59,828 nucleotides of DNA from Mesorhizobium sp. (GTDB taxonomy: Bacteria > Pseudomonadota > Alphaproteobacteria > Rhizobiales > Rhizobiaceae). Under the pieces are notes generated by a model. It saw nothing but the letters and a program-made list of their open reading frames with translations. It was not told where the DNA came from and searched no databases. This document shows positions 1 to 9,018 of the stretch, piece by piece. The stretch's first letter is position 1, and the number at the start of each line of letters is the position of its first letter. The position numbers and the translations under genes were made by a program. Location of the stretch: the NCBI GenBank assembly GCA_004963905.1, contig SUGL01000037.1, forward strand, positions 1-59,828, read 5' to 3'.

Positions 1-114
1 GAAGCAGCGACGGATTGGGGGAACCACGTGGCAATCAAGCCTCAGGTCGATCAGTCACGCCAGTCACAGAAGATGTGTGCATAGCATAACTGGATGGGGG
101 AAATCAGCAGCTCG

Positions 115-414
115 TCAGTTCTCGGTCGGCTCCGTCGGCACCAGGCTGGACGCCGGCGTCGAGATCGAGGTCGGGTGCAACTTCGGCGTCTGGCTCTCGC
201 CTGGGCACTCGTCCTTGACCTTCGTCCAAGACGTGTTGTTGAGAACCATGTCGCAGCGCGCGAGGTGACTTTCGCCGGCAACGGTCAGGCAGGCCGTCTC
301 ACCGACCTTGAAGGATTTGCCGTTGGCAAGGCATGCCTGCGCGGCCGCCACCGACGCCGGCGCGGCAAACGCCAGCGCAAGGCCGGTCAGGCAAAGGACA
401 AATCGGACAGCCAT
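115..414 (-). CDS. Small exported protein of unknown function
   Basis: This 99-residue protein begins with a clear Sec signal peptide (positive MAVR, then a hydrophobic run ending in ASVAAAQA, cleavage likely near residue 25). The mature part is about 75 residues and has four cysteines (in ACLANGK, ACLTV, RCDMV and ECPGE), so one or two disulfides in the periplasm are plausible. The tail is rich in Pro, Ser and Thr. I recognise no family. It lies downstream of xthA on the same strand with an 80-bp gap, so it may be a separate unit. The 114 bases beyond its stop to the window edge hold nothing I can identify. Confidence 0.6.
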   Translation of the reverse strand: MAVRFVLCLTGLALAFAAPASVAAAQACLANGKSFKVGETACLTVAGESHLARCDMVLNNTSWTKVKDECPGESQTPKLHPTSISTPASSLVPTEPTEN

Positions 415-496
415 CGAACCCCCGCAACAATACGCATCAAACGCGCAATTTGTGGCGATATCAGGGTCTTACGAAAGTCGCCTGCAGCTGGTGCTT

Positions 497-1291
497 TCAG
501 GCCGGCTGCAAGTCGAGATCGATCGCCACCGGCACATGGTCGGAGGGTTTTTCCCAGGCGCGCACATGCTTTTCGACCGAGGCCGAGGAAAAGCGGTTGG
601 CGGCTTCGGGCGACAGCAAGAGGTGGTCGATGCGGATGCCGTTGTTCTTCTGCCAGGCACCGGCCTGATAGTCCCAGAAGGTGTAGACATCGGACGAGTC
701 GGTCACGGCGCGCACGGCCTCGGTGAAGCCGAGATTCTTCAGGCGGCGGAAGGCCTGCCTCGTCTGCGGCTGGAACAGCGCGTCGTTGCGCCAGTTTTCG
801 GGGAACCTGGCGTCGGCGGGCTCGGGGATGACATTGTAGTCGCCGGCCAGCACCAGCGCTTCCTCGAACCTCAGCCGCTCTTCCGCCCAGCGCTCCAGCC
901 GCGCCATCCATGACAGCTTGTAGGAGAACTTCCGCTCGTCATCGATCGGATTGCCGTTCGGCAGATAGAGCGAGGCGACGCGCAAGGCGCCTTTGTCGGT
1001 CGAGAAGACGCCTTCGATGAAGCGCGCGTGGTCGTCGGCATCGTCGCCGGGCAGCCCGCGATTGACCTCGTCGAAGGGGAGCTTCGACAGGATGGCGACG
1101 CCGTTGAAGCTCTTCTGGCCGTTGGTCTCGACATTGTAGCCCAGCGCCTCGATCTCGGCGCGCGGGAACTGATCGTCGAGGGTCTTGATCTCCTGCAGGC
1201 AGACGATGTCCGGCGCGCTCTCGGTCAGCCAGTGGGTGAGGTTGCCGATGCGGGCGCGGACGCCGTTGATGTTCCAGGTGACGATCTTCAT
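497..1291 (-). CDS. xthA: Exodeoxyribonuclease III
   Basis: AP endonuclease / 3'-5' exonuclease of base excision repair, 264 residues, the normal size for the ExoIII branch of the endonuclease/exonuclease/phosphatase fold. Visible active-site motifs in order: WNINGVRAR at the N-terminus with the metal-site Asn, LQEIK with the metal-binding Glu, LYLPNGN, AGDYNV with the catalytic Asp and Asn, and the C-terminal SDHVP carrying the catalytic Asp-His. The ORF is open nine codons further upstream, but MKIVTWN is the family's normal start and is used here. It follows the VOC gene with a 7-bp gap and so is probably co-transcribed with it and erpA. Confidence 0.95.
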   Translation of the reverse strand: MKIVTWNINGVRARIGNLTHWLTESAPDIVCLQEIKTLDDQFPRAEIEALGYNVETNGQKSFNGVAILSKLPFDEVNRGLPGDDADDHARFIEGVFSTDKGALRVASLYLPNGNPIDDERKFSYKLSWMARLERWAEERLRFEEALVLAGDYNVIPEPADARFPENWRNDALFQPQTRQAFRRLKNLGFTEAVRAVTDSSDVYTFWDYQAGAWQKNNGIRIDHLLLSPEAANRFSSASVEKHVRAWEKPSDHVPVAIDLDLQPA

Positions 1292-1298
1292 GGCGACC

Positions 1299-1691
1299 TC
1301 AATCTTGCTCCGGCGCAAGGCGCTCGACGAGGCCGATCGTATTGCCTGCGGGGTCCTTTAGAAAGGCCATCCATTCGCTTTCCCCCACCGGACCGAAGCG
1401 GCCTTCGGTGTCGCGATGGACGAGCGCGGGCGGCGCGGTGAAAGGAATACCGGCGGCTTTCGCCTCGGCATGGAAGGCCTCGAGACCGGCAATGTCGAGA
1501 TAGACGGTACCCGGCGGAATACCGTCGGTGAAGAGCAGCCGCACATCGCCGGCCATGATGAAAGCGATGCCCGGCGGATCGTAGCGCGCATGCACGCTCA
1601 TGCCGAGCACGTCCTGCCAGAAGGCCAGCGTCGCATCGAGATCGCGCCCGGCCGACAGCGCGACCTGGCGGACCGCGCCGATCGCTGGCAT
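1299..1691 (-). CDS. VOC-family (glyoxalase/bleomycin-resistance fold) protein
   Basis: A 130-residue single vicinal-oxygen-chelate domain protein. The two beta-alpha-beta-beta-beta modules are visible: the first around residues 5-55 (LDATLAFWQDVLGM, then the strand GIAFIMAGDVRLLF), the second around 65-125, ending in the family signature FLKDPAGNTIGLVE with the C-terminal metal-ligand Glu. Substrate cannot be told from sequence; members include glyoxalase I, dioxygenases and antibiotic-binding proteins. It sits between erpA (9-bp gap upstream) and xthA (7-bp gap downstream), which suggests one operon, though not a shared pathway. Confidence 0.85.
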   Translation of the reverse strand: MPAIGAVRQVALSAGRDLDATLAFWQDVLGMSVHARYDPPGIAFIMAGDVRLLFTDGIPPGTVYLDIAGLEAFHAEAKAAGIPFTAPPALVHRDTEGRFGPVGESEWMAFLKDPAGNTIGLVERLAPEQD

Positions 1692-1700
1692 CGGAGTTCG

Positions 1701-2048
1701 TCAGACGGAGAAGCTGGTGCCGCAGCCGCAGGAGGCGACGGCGTTGGGGTTCCTGATCTGGAAGGACTGGCCCATCAGGTCGTCGATGAAGTCGATCACC
1801 GAGCCGCCCATATAGACCAGCGAGAGGTCGTCGATCAGGATCGTCGCGCCATCCTTCTCGATGGCGACGTCGTCGTCGTTGCGACTGTCGACGAGATCGA
1901 ACTTGTAGGAAAAGCCGGAGCAGCCGCCGCCTTCGACGGAAACGCGCAGCGCCGTCTTACCCGGCTCGCCGGACAGAATCCTGGCGATCCGCTTCGCGGC
2001 CGCTTCGGTCATCTCGACCTTCATGGCAGTCTTGGCATCTGCGCCCAT
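1701..2048 (-). CDS. erpA: Iron-sulfur cluster insertion protein ErpA
   Basis: A-type Fe-S carrier that passes clusters to apo-enzymes such as IspG/IspH. The HesB/IscA domain starts at MTEAAAKRIARIL and carries the three cluster-ligand cysteines: one in GGCSGFSY and the pair in the C-terminal CGCGTSF. The glutamate-rich strand before YMGGSVIDFIDD and the NPNAVASCGCG ending are typical. I chose the ATG giving MGADAKTAM (115 residues); MKVEM at 2024 (107 residues) is an equally possible start. First gene of the minus-strand group erpA-VOC-xthA, divergent from dgt with only about 90 bp between starts. Confidence 0.93.
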   Translation of the reverse strand: MGADAKTAMKVEMTEAAAKRIARILSGEPGKTALRVSVEGGGCSGFSYKFDLVDSRNDDDVAIEKDGATILIDDLSLVYMGGSVIDFIDDLMGQSFQIRNPNAVASCGCGTSFSV

Positions 2049-2101
2049 CGGCGTCACCTTGCTTTCGGTTTCCCATGATAGGTATGAAGCGGGCGCGGGC
2101 A

Positions 2102-2138
2102 AGTCAACCGGTGGGTGACACAGTCAACTGGTGGGTGA
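2102..2138 (+). repeat. Tandem 17-bp direct repeat abutting the dgt start
   Basis: AGTCAACCGGTGGGTGA (2102-2118) recurs as AGTCAACTGGTGGGTGA (2122-2138) with one mismatch and a 20-bp period. The second copy ends at the base before the dgt ATG and contains its purine-rich ribosome-binding site (GGTGGGTGA). It reads as a local duplication of the translation initiation region, or as paired operator half-sites one to two helical turns apart. Confidence 0.75.
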
Positions 2139-3356
2139 ATGGGCAAGGATGCTCTCGGCGATATCGGATTCGGCGACCGGCCGCGCGCCGTCTATGCGAG
2201 CGATCCGGCCTGCTCGCGCGGCCGGCTGTTCGACGAACCGGAAAGCCCGACCCGCACGCCGTTCCAGCGCGACCGCGACCGCATCATCCACTCCACCGCC
2301 TTCCGCCGGCTGAAGCACAAGACGCAGGTGTTCGTCGCGCATGAGGGCGACCACTATCGCACCAGGCTGACGCATTCGATCGAGGTGGCGCAGATCGCTA
2401 GAGCCCTGGCGCGGGCGCTGCGTGGCGACGAGGATCTCGCCGAAGCCGTCGCGCTGGTGCACGATTTCGGCCACACGCCGTTCGGCCATACGGGCGAGGA
2501 GGCGCTGAACGAGAAGATGGCCGCCTGGGGCGGCTTCGACCACAATGCGCAGTCGCTGCGCATCGTCACCAGGCTCGAGCGGCGCTATGCCGATTTCGAC
2601 GGGCTGAACCTTACCTGGGAGACGCTGGAGGGGTTGGTCAAGCACAACGGGCCGCTCACCGACGCAAGCGGGAAGGGACTGAAAGGCCCGGTGCCGCAGG
2701 CGATCCGCGACTATTCCGAACTGCACGACCTCGAGCTCGATCGCTTCGCCGGCATCGAGGCGCAGTGCGCCGCGATCGCCGACGACATCGCCTACAACAC
2801 GCATGACATAGACGACGGCCTGCGCTCCGGCTTCCTGACGCTGAAGATGCTCGATGACGTCGGCCTGCCGGGCTCGATCCTGAAGAGCGTGCGCGCCCGC
2901 TATCCGCAGCTAGACGACGTTCGCACCGGCCACGAGCTGATGCGCCGGCAGATCACGTTGATGGTGGAGGATGTCATTGCTTCCACCGCAGCCAATATAG
3001 AGCGCCTCAAGCCGGACAGCGCCGATGCGGTGCGGGCGGCGGGCGAGACGATGGTGACCTTCTCGGCCGATATGGCCGCGGCCGAAAAGGAACTGAAGGC
3101 CTTCCTCTACAAGCATCTCTACCGGCATTCCGAAGTGATGCGCGTGCGGACGGACGCCGAACAGATCGTCCGCGATCTGTTCGATGCCTATTTCGCCGAC
3201 CCGCGCGCCATGCCCGACGGATGGCGCGAAGGGCTCGACAGGGCGCAGGATCGCATCAAGGCACGCAGCGTCGCCGATTTCCTGGCCGGCATGACCGACA
3301 CCTATGCGCTCAAGGAGCATAGGCGTCTGTTTGACCACACGCCCGATTTGAGCTAG
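2139..3356 (+). CDS. dgt: Deoxyguanosinetriphosphate triphosphohydrolase-like protein
   Basis: HD-domain dNTPase that cleaves dNTPs to deoxynucleoside and triphosphate, adjusting nucleotide pools. 405 residues, the size of the type-2 Dgt-like subfamily. The metal site is complete: HRTRLTHS (first His), VHDFGHTPFGH (the HD pair and following His), and AIADDIAYNTHD (distal Asp). The N-terminal RDRDRIIHSTAFRRLKHKTQVF block is a hallmark of the family. Start is the ATG directly after the duplicated GGTGGGTGA element. It is followed 62 bp later by argS, an order common in alphaproteobacteria. Confidence 0.95.
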   Translation: MGKDALGDIGFGDRPRAVYASDPACSRGRLFDEPESPTRTPFQRDRDRIIHSTAFRRLKHKTQVFVAHEGDHYRTRLTHSIEVAQIARALARALRGDEDLAEAVALVHDFGHTPFGHTGEEALNEKMAAWGGFDHNAQSLRIVTRLERRYADFDGLNLTWETLEGLVKHNGPLTDASGKGLKGPVPQAIRDYSELHDLELDRFAGIEAQCAAIADDIAYNTHDIDDGLRSGFLTLKMLDDVGLPGSILKSVRARYPQLDDVRTGHELMRRQITLMVEDVIASTAANIERLKPDSADAVRAAGETMVTFSADMAAAEKELKAFLYKHLYRHSEVMRVRTDAEQIVRDLFDAYFADPRAMPDGWREGLDRAQDRIKARSVADFLAGMTDTYALKEHRRLFDHTPDLS

Positions 3357-3418
3357 GGCGAGCCACGATTTTTGCCGGCCAAGCAGCCGGTCGCCTCTTA
3401 AAGCCCAGAGCACACCCG

Positions 3419-5176
3419 ATGAATATCTTCGCCGATTTCAACGCGCGGATCGTAAAAGCTGTCGAAGCCCTTGATCTGAAAGACAAGGATGGCGTGTCGC
3501 CGGATCTGTCGCGCATCGCGGTCGAGCCGCCGCGCGATGCGAGCCATGGCGATCTCGCCACCAATGCGGCGATGGTGCTAGCAAAGCCCACCGGACAGAA
3601 CCCGCGCGTGCTGGCCGAGAAGCTGGCCGAGGCCCTGCGGGCCGACGCCGACATCGCGGCGGCCGACGTCGCGGGGCCGGGCTTCGTCAATCTCAGGCTG
3701 AAGGACGGGTTCTGGCAGGCGCATCTCGCGGTGCTGCTCGGCGAGGGCCGCAACTATGGACGCTCGAAGATCGGTGGCGGCCGCAAGGCCAATGTCGAAT
3801 ATGTCTCGGCGAACCCGACCGGCCCGATGCATGTCGGCCATTGCCGCGGCGCCGTCGTCGGCGACACTTTGGCCAACCTGATGGCCTTCGCCGGCTACGA
3901 CGTGACCAAGGAATACGTCATCAACGACGCTGGCTCGCAGATCGACGTGCTTGGACGCTCGGCCATGCTGCGCTACCGCGAGGCGCTCGGCGAAAACATC
4001 GGCGAGATCCCGGCCGGTCTCTATCCGGGCGACTATCTGGTCCCTGTCGGCCAGGCGCTGGCCGAGGAGTTCGGCCTCGGCCTGCTGGAGATGCCGGAAG
4101 AGGAAGCGCTGGCGATCGTCAAGGACCGCACGGTCGACGCGATGATGGCGATGATCCGCGAGGACCTGGCGCTGCTCAACGTGCATCACGACGTGTTCTT
4201 CTCCGAGCGCACGCTGCATGCCGACAATGCCAAGAAGATCCGGGCGGCGATCGCCGACCTGACGCTCAAAGGGCATATCTACAAGGGCAAGCTGCCGCCG
4301 CCCAAGGGCGAGAAGCCGGACGATTGGGAAGACCGCGAGCAGACGCTGTTCCGCTCGACCGCGGTCGGCGACGACATGGACCGGGCTCTGGTGAAGTCGG
4401 ACGGCTCGTTCACCTATTTCGCGGCCGACGTCGCCTATCTCAAGGACAAGGTCGAGCGCGGCTTCGTCGATCTGATCTATGTGCTCGGCGCCGACCATGG
4501 CGGCTACGTCAAGCGGCTGGAAGCGCTGGCGCGCGCGGTCGCCGGCGACACGGTGAAGCTCACGGTGCTGCTCTGCCAGCTGGTGAAGCTGTTCCGCGAC
4601 GGCGAACCGGTCAGGATGTCGAAACGGTCGGGCGATTTCGTCACGCTGCGCGACGTGGTGGAAGAGGTCGGCCGCGACCCGATCCGCTTCATGATGCTCT
4701 ACCGGAAGAACGATGCGCCGCTCGATTTCGACTTCGCCAAGGTCACCGAGCAGTCCAAGGACAATCCGGTGTTCTACGTGCAGTACGCCTCGGCGCGCTG
4801 CCACTCGGTGTTCCGGCAGGCGAGCGAGCAACTGGGCGAGGCGAATTTCGACCGAAACCGGCTCGTGGCCTCCGTCGCGTCGCTGACGGATGAGGGCGAA
4901 ATCGGCCTGATCCGGAAGCTGGCTGAATATCCACGGCTAATCGAATCCGCGGCACTTGCATTGGAGCCGCACCGGCTGGCATTCTACCTTTACGATCTGG
5001 CTTCCAGCTTCCACGCACACTGGAATCGAGGCACCGACAACCCAGACTTACGTTTTGTTAAGGTTAACGACCCACAATTGACGTATGCCAGACTAGGGCT
5101 GGTGCAGGCTGTTTCGGATGTTTTGACCTCCGGCCTGACGCTGATAGGAGCTGATGCGCCTACCGAAATGCGTTAG
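3419..5176 (+). CDS. argS: Arginyl-tRNA synthetase
   Basis: Class Ia aminoacyl-tRNA synthetase, 585 residues, full length. N-terminal Add-1 domain binds the tRNA elbow (residues 1-90). The catalytic Rossmann fold opens with ANPTGPMHVGHCRGA, where HVGH is the HIGH motif; the KMSKS-like loop is RMSKRSG. The C-terminal anticodon-binding helical domain (DALR) runs from about residue 455 and includes NPVFYVQYASARCHSV. Nothing is missing. It leads the long plus-strand block that continues with the SPOR protein. Confidence 0.98.
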   Translation: MNIFADFNARIVKAVEALDLKDKDGVSPDLSRIAVEPPRDASHGDLATNAAMVLAKPTGQNPRVLAEKLAEALRADADIAAADVAGPGFVNLRLKDGFWQAHLAVLLGEGRNYGRSKIGGGRKANVEYVSANPTGPMHVGHCRGAVVGDTLANLMAFAGYDVTKEYVINDAGSQIDVLGRSAMLRYREALGENIGEIPAGLYPGDYLVPVGQALAEEFGLGLLEMPEEEALAIVKDRTVDAMMAMIREDLALLNVHHDVFFSERTLHADNAKKIRAAIADLTLKGHIYKGKLPPPKGEKPDDWEDREQTLFRSTAVGDDMDRALVKSDGSFTYFAADVAYLKDKVERGFVDLIYVLGADHGGYVKRLEALARAVAGDTVKLTVLLCQLVKLFRDGEPVRMSKRSGDFVTLRDVVEEVGRDPIRFMMLYRKNDAPLDFDFAKVTEQSKDNPVFYVQYASARCHSVFRQASEQLGEANFDRNRLVASVASLTDEGEIGLIRKLAEYPRLIESAALALEPHRLAFYLYDLASSFHAHWNRGTDNPDLRFVKVNDPQLTYARLGLVQAVSDVLTSGLTLIGADAPTEMR

Positions 5177-5279
5177 GTTTGACTAAAAAACCTGTCACCT
5201 TTTGCCCACATTGCGCTGGTAAGGGCCAACCCTGCGCGACGTCCATGGCGTCCGACTGTGTGCGAGTTTGGGAACAATA

Positions 5280-8200
5280 ATGGCAGACAGAACCCAGCTG
5301 AAAGCAGCCGAAAACAACCACATCGCTGACGACGATCCGTTCGCGGAACTGACCCGGATCATGGGTTTCGACCCGCGTCAGCCGGTCAGGCCGCAGACGC
5401 CGGCGGTCGCGAAGGCTGCGCCGGCAAACCAGGCTGCGGAAGACACGGATTTCGACATCGACCTCGAAAAGGAGTTGATGGGCGAATTCGACGTTGCCGA
5501 GGAAAGCGCGCCGGTCGCGCAGCAGGCGGCCCAGCACGAGCCGGCTTACGACGCCGCCACCGCCGCTCTCACCGACGACGAGCTTGCCGCTTCTTTCGAG
5601 CAGGACTTCGTCTTTGACGACGCGGCCGATCACGCCCACTTTGCCGCGCCCCGCGCGCCGGAGCCTGCCGCCGACATTGACTTCGACGATGATTTCGACA
5701 AGGCGGTCGCAGGCTCCTTGGAAGTCTCGCCTCTTGAGGACGAGGTTTCGCCTCTTGAGGACGAGGTTTCGCCTCTTGAGGACGAGGTTTCGCCTCTTGA
5801 GGACGACCTTTCCATCGACCAGGAAATGGCAGCCTCGCTGGATGACGGCTTTCGGTCCGGCCATCGCGAGGCCGATGCCGGCCACGGCGCCGTCGCGGCA
5901 GTCGAGCCTGCGGCCGAGGCGGCATTCGATGCCGATTTCGACGACGCGGTCCAGATGTCGCTCGAGGACGAGCTGGCGTTCGATGACCGTCAGATCGAGC
6001 AGACCGGGTCCGCTGACGTTCAACCGGTCGAAGCTCACGCCGCCGACCAGTCGATCGCCACCGAGGATTTCGACAGCCAATTCGATCAGGCGCAGTTTGA
6101 TCAGGAAATGGCCGATGTCGACATGGATTTCGATCAGCCGCACGACCTGACCCTGGAACGAGAACTGTCGGTCGATGACGAGCAGCCGCAGGCTGTCGAG
6201 AACGAGCAGCCGCAGGCCGTCGAAGCACCTGTGGAGACAGCGCGTTTCGCCGCCGATCCCGAGCCCGTTGCCGATCACGAAGCCGCGGCGGAACAGGTCA
6301 TCGAAGACGATTTCGAGCTCAGCTTTCGTGACGCCCTTGCCGAGGAGCCAGAAGTTCCCGCCGCCAGTCCTGAACCGGTCGCCGATCACCAGACCGCAAC
6401 CGATCAGGCCTTCGAAGACGATTTCGAACTCAACTTCGGTGACGCTCTTGCCGAGGAGCCGGAAGTTTCCGCAGCCGGGCCCGTCGCGGCCGAGCCGTCA
6501 TTGGAGGATCCTGCTCCGGCCGCCTCGGCCCCGGTTGCGCCGGTCGCCGCAGTCGAACCGGCCAAGCCGGTTGCAACCTCTGCCGAGCGAAGCCTGGAAG
6601 ACGAGCTCAACGCGCTGCTCGGCGCCATGACCGCGCGGCCTATCCCGGTTGCGCCTGTTCCGGCCGCCCCCGCTCCAGTCGTCAAGGAACCGGCACCGGC
6701 ATCGCAACCGGCCAGCCACGCCGGCCCGCAGGCCGCCGTCGCCGACGATCTCGACTGGGACCTCGATGAGCACGAGCCGGCGCGCGACGAGCAGACCGCC
6801 CGGCCTGCCGATCTCGATGGGCTGCTCGCCGGCGAACTCGACCAGCAGGGCTTCGAAGACAAGGCGGCCGAACAGAATGCCGAGCCGAGCATCGATTTCG
6901 ACGACGAGGCATTCGATGCTGCCTTCGCCAAGGGCATAGAGCAGGACGCGCCGGTCGCGCCCGCCGAGCCCGACCGGTCGTGGAGTCGCGTGACGCCGGT
7001 CGCCGCGCCGCCGCAAGCGTCGTTCGCGCCGCAGCCGGCCTCGGCGCCGCAGATGGCGGCTCCCGTCTCTCGCGACGAGCCGGCGAAGGACTATTCCGCC
7101 TATGCCAAACCGGCCTCTGCGCCGCAGGCCGCAGCGCCCGCCTATCATGACGAGCCTGCGCAGGACTATTCCAGTTACGCCAAGTCAGCCTCCGCGCCGC
7201 AGCCTCGCCATCAGGAGGAGATGCCCGATGTCGAGACGGTCGACGTGCCGGAGCGCGTCGTGGCGCTGGCCGACGATCTCGATATCCCGGAACTCAGCTT
7301 CGAGGAAGATCAGCCGGCGGCACCCGCCTATGACGATCTCGATGCCGAGTTTGCGGGCCTGCTCAACGAGATGAACGCGACCGAGATCGCAGCGGCTCCG
7401 GTGCAGAGTCGGGGTTATGACGACGATTCCTACAATACCGGATTCAAGACCGGCTACGATCGTCGCGAGTTGCGTGCGGAGACGCCCGCCGCGCCGACGG
7501 CTGCGTCCCATGCCGCGGCCGCGAGCGAGTTCGATGCCGACGATTTGCCCGGCAGCCGTCCGGTCTCGCAGGCTGACGACTTTGCAGTCGACGAGCTCGA
7601 CTACGATCCCGAACTCGATGAGGCGATGACCGTGCCGGGCCTTGCCGAGCGCGAAGCCGCAAAGCCGCGCAGCCGCGGCTTCATGGTCGCCGCGCTCGTC
7701 GGTGCCGCAGTGATTGCCGGCGGTCTCGGTGCTCTTGCCTTCTCCTTCGGCGGCAAGGGCGGCGGCGAGGCGCCGGTGATCGTCAAGGCCGACAATTCGC
7801 CGATCAAGGTCAAGCCGGAAAATCCGGGTGGCGCCGTGGTGCCGAACCAGGACAACAAGGTCTATGACGCGGTGGCCAAGGGTGGTGCGGCCAAGCCCGC
7901 CGAGCCGGTGCAGCAGAAACTGGTGACAAACGTCGAGGAGCCGATCGACGTGGCGTCCAAGGAGCCGCCGCAGAGCCGGATCGTCGACCTTTCGCCGGAC
8001 GACACCGACGCAGCGCCGGGCACCGACGCAGCCGGCAATGCGGACACAGCAGCGCCGGGTCTGAAGGCAGCCGCACCGGCTCCGGACGCAGTTGCGCCGG
8101 CTCCGGACGCAGTGGCGCCAGTTGGTGAGCAAGCGAATGCGCCCAAGAGCGCGCAGCCGGCCGCTCCGGCGCCGAAGTCGGAGGACCGCATCGCCCAGGT

Positions 8201-8885
8201 GCTGCAGGAGGCCGACAAAGGGACCAACAACGATGTCGTCGCCGTTGCGCCGCGCAAGGTCAAGACCATGATGGTGAAGCCTGACGGCTCGCTGGTTCCG
8301 CACGAGGATCCGGCTCCCGTCGCGCCGAAAGTCGCGGCGACCGAACCAGCCGATCCGGTGCCGCAGCACGTGGCTCCGGCAGGGCAGGGCGACGCCCAGC
8401 CGACGGGAACCGTCACGCCGGCGACCGATCAGGCAGCCGATCAGGTCGATTCCGGTCAGGACGAGACCGCCAAGCCGGCGAAACCCGCTGCCGCGCCGAA
8501 GGCCGAGGCCAAGGCTCAGTCGACCAACACGCCGGCGAAGGTGCCGGTGGCGCCGCCGCGCCCGTCCGACCAGCCGGTCGACATCGTCGGCGAGGTCAAG
8601 CCCGACAAGGTCGCATCCATCGATCCTGCTGCTGCAGGCGGCGGCTCGTGGTCGATGCAGGTCGCCTCGCAGCCGACGGTTGAAAGCGCCCAGTCGACCT
8701 ATCAGGACCTGCAGCGCCGCTACGGCAGCGTGCTTTCCGGGCGCAAGGCCAACATCGTCAAGGCTGAGATCGCCGGCAAGGGCACGTTCTACCGCGTCCG
8801 CGTTCCGGCGCAGTCACGCAATGACGCGATCAACCTGTGCACCAGCTACAAGGCGGCCGGCGGTACCTGCTTCGTCTCACGCTGA
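5280..8885 (+). CDS. Giant SPOR-domain envelope protein
   Basis: A 1201-residue protein starting at the ATG 12 bases inside a longer TTG-initiated frame. Residues 1-795 are an acidic, Pro/Ala-rich, low-complexity cytoplasmic arm, with recurring FDDxFD-type motifs and several internal repeats. A single membrane segment lies near residues 800-822 (FMVAALVGAAVIAGGLGALAF), then a Pro/Ala/Lys periplasmic linker, and a C-terminal SPOR domain (about 1120-1201, starting GSWSMQVASQPT), which in this family binds denuded septal peptidoglycan. It is a type II membrane protein and probably localises to the division site. It sits between argS and nagZ, a conserved alphaproteobacterial order. The arm is likely intrinsically disordered; its partner is unknown. 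Confidence 0.9.
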   Translation: MADRTQLKAAENNHIADDDPFAELTRIMGFDPRQPVRPQTPAVAKAAPANQAAEDTDFDIDLEKELMGEFDVAEESAPVAQQAAQHEPAYDAATAALTDDELAASFEQDFVFDDAADHAHFAAPRAPEPAADIDFDDDFDKAVAGSLEVSPLEDEVSPLEDEVSPLEDEVSPLEDDLSIDQEMAASLDDGFRSGHREADAGHGAVAAVEPAAEAAFDADFDDAVQMSLEDELAFDDRQIEQTGSADVQPVEAHAADQSIATEDFDSQFDQAQFDQEMADVDMDFDQPHDLTLERELSVDDEQPQAVENEQPQAVEAPVETARFAADPEPVADHEAAAEQVIEDDFELSFRDALAEEPEVPAASPEPVADHQTATDQAFEDDFELNFGDALAEEPEVSAAGPVAAEPSLEDPAPAASAPVAPVAAVEPAKPVATSAERSLEDELNALLGAMTARPIPVAPVPAAPAPVVKEPAPASQPASHAGPQAAVADDLDWDLDEHEPARDEQTARPADLDGLLAGELDQQGFEDKAAEQNAEPSIDFDDEAFDAAFAKGIEQDAPVAPAEPDRSWSRVTPVAAPPQASFAPQPASAPQMAAPVSRDEPAKDYSAYAKPASAPQAAAPAYHDEPAQDYSSYAKSASAPQPRHQEEMPDVETVDVPERVVALADDLDIPELSFEEDQPAAPAYDDLDAEFAGLLNEMNATEIAAAPVQSRGYDDDSYNTGFKTGYDRRELRAETPAAPTAASHAAAASEFDADDLPGSRPVSQADDFAVDELDYDPELDEAMTVPGLAEREAAKPRSRGFMVAALVGAAVIAGGLGALAFSFGGKGGGEAPVIVKADNSPIKVKPENPGGAVVPNQDNKVYDAVAKGGAAKPAEPVQQKLVTNVEEPIDVASKEPPQSRIVDLSPDDTDAAPGTDAAGNADTAAPGLKAAAPAPDAVAPAPDAVAPVGEQANAPKSAQPAAPAPKSEDRIAQVLQEADKGTNNDVVAVAPRKVKTMMVKPDGSLVPHEDPAPVAPKVAATEPADPVPQHVAPAGQGDAQPTGTVTPATDQAADQVDSGQDETAKPAKPAAAPKAEAKAQSTNTPAKVPVAPPRPSDQPVDIVGEVKPDKVASIDPAAAGGGSWSMQVASQPTVESAQSTYQDLQRRYGSVLSGRKANIVKAEIAGKGTFYRVRVPAQSRNDAINLCTSYKAAGGTCFVSR
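5724..5807 (+). repeat. Four perfect in-frame 21-bp repeats (SPLEDEV)
   Basis: Four head-to-tail 21-bp units encode VSPLEDE four times. The copies are identical at nearly every base, including wobble positions (the first has C for T at one site, the last ends in GAC). The near identity implies recent slipped-strand expansion. Gain or loss of a unit keeps the reading frame and changes the cytoplasmic arm by seven residues. Confidence 0.95.
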
Positions 8886-8901
8886 CCGTTTCGAACATCT
8901 C

Positions 8902-8936
8902 AAAGCCGGCGCCGCCGCAAGGTCGCGCCGGCTTTT
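8902..8936 (+). terminator. Rho-independent terminator after the SPOR gene
   Basis: The arms AAAGCCGGCGC (8902-8912) and GCGCCGGCTTT (8925-8935) form an 11-bp GC-rich stem with a 12-nt loop, followed by a short T run. It lies 16 bp after the SPOR stop and separates that gene from nagZ. Confidence 0.85.
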
Positions 8937-9018
8937 CGCTGTGGACGGCTCACGGCTTGCGGGCGCCGTCAGGTTGGGGTGATTCCCTTTGCCTGGCCAA
9001 AGCTTTAAGGTTTCATTC

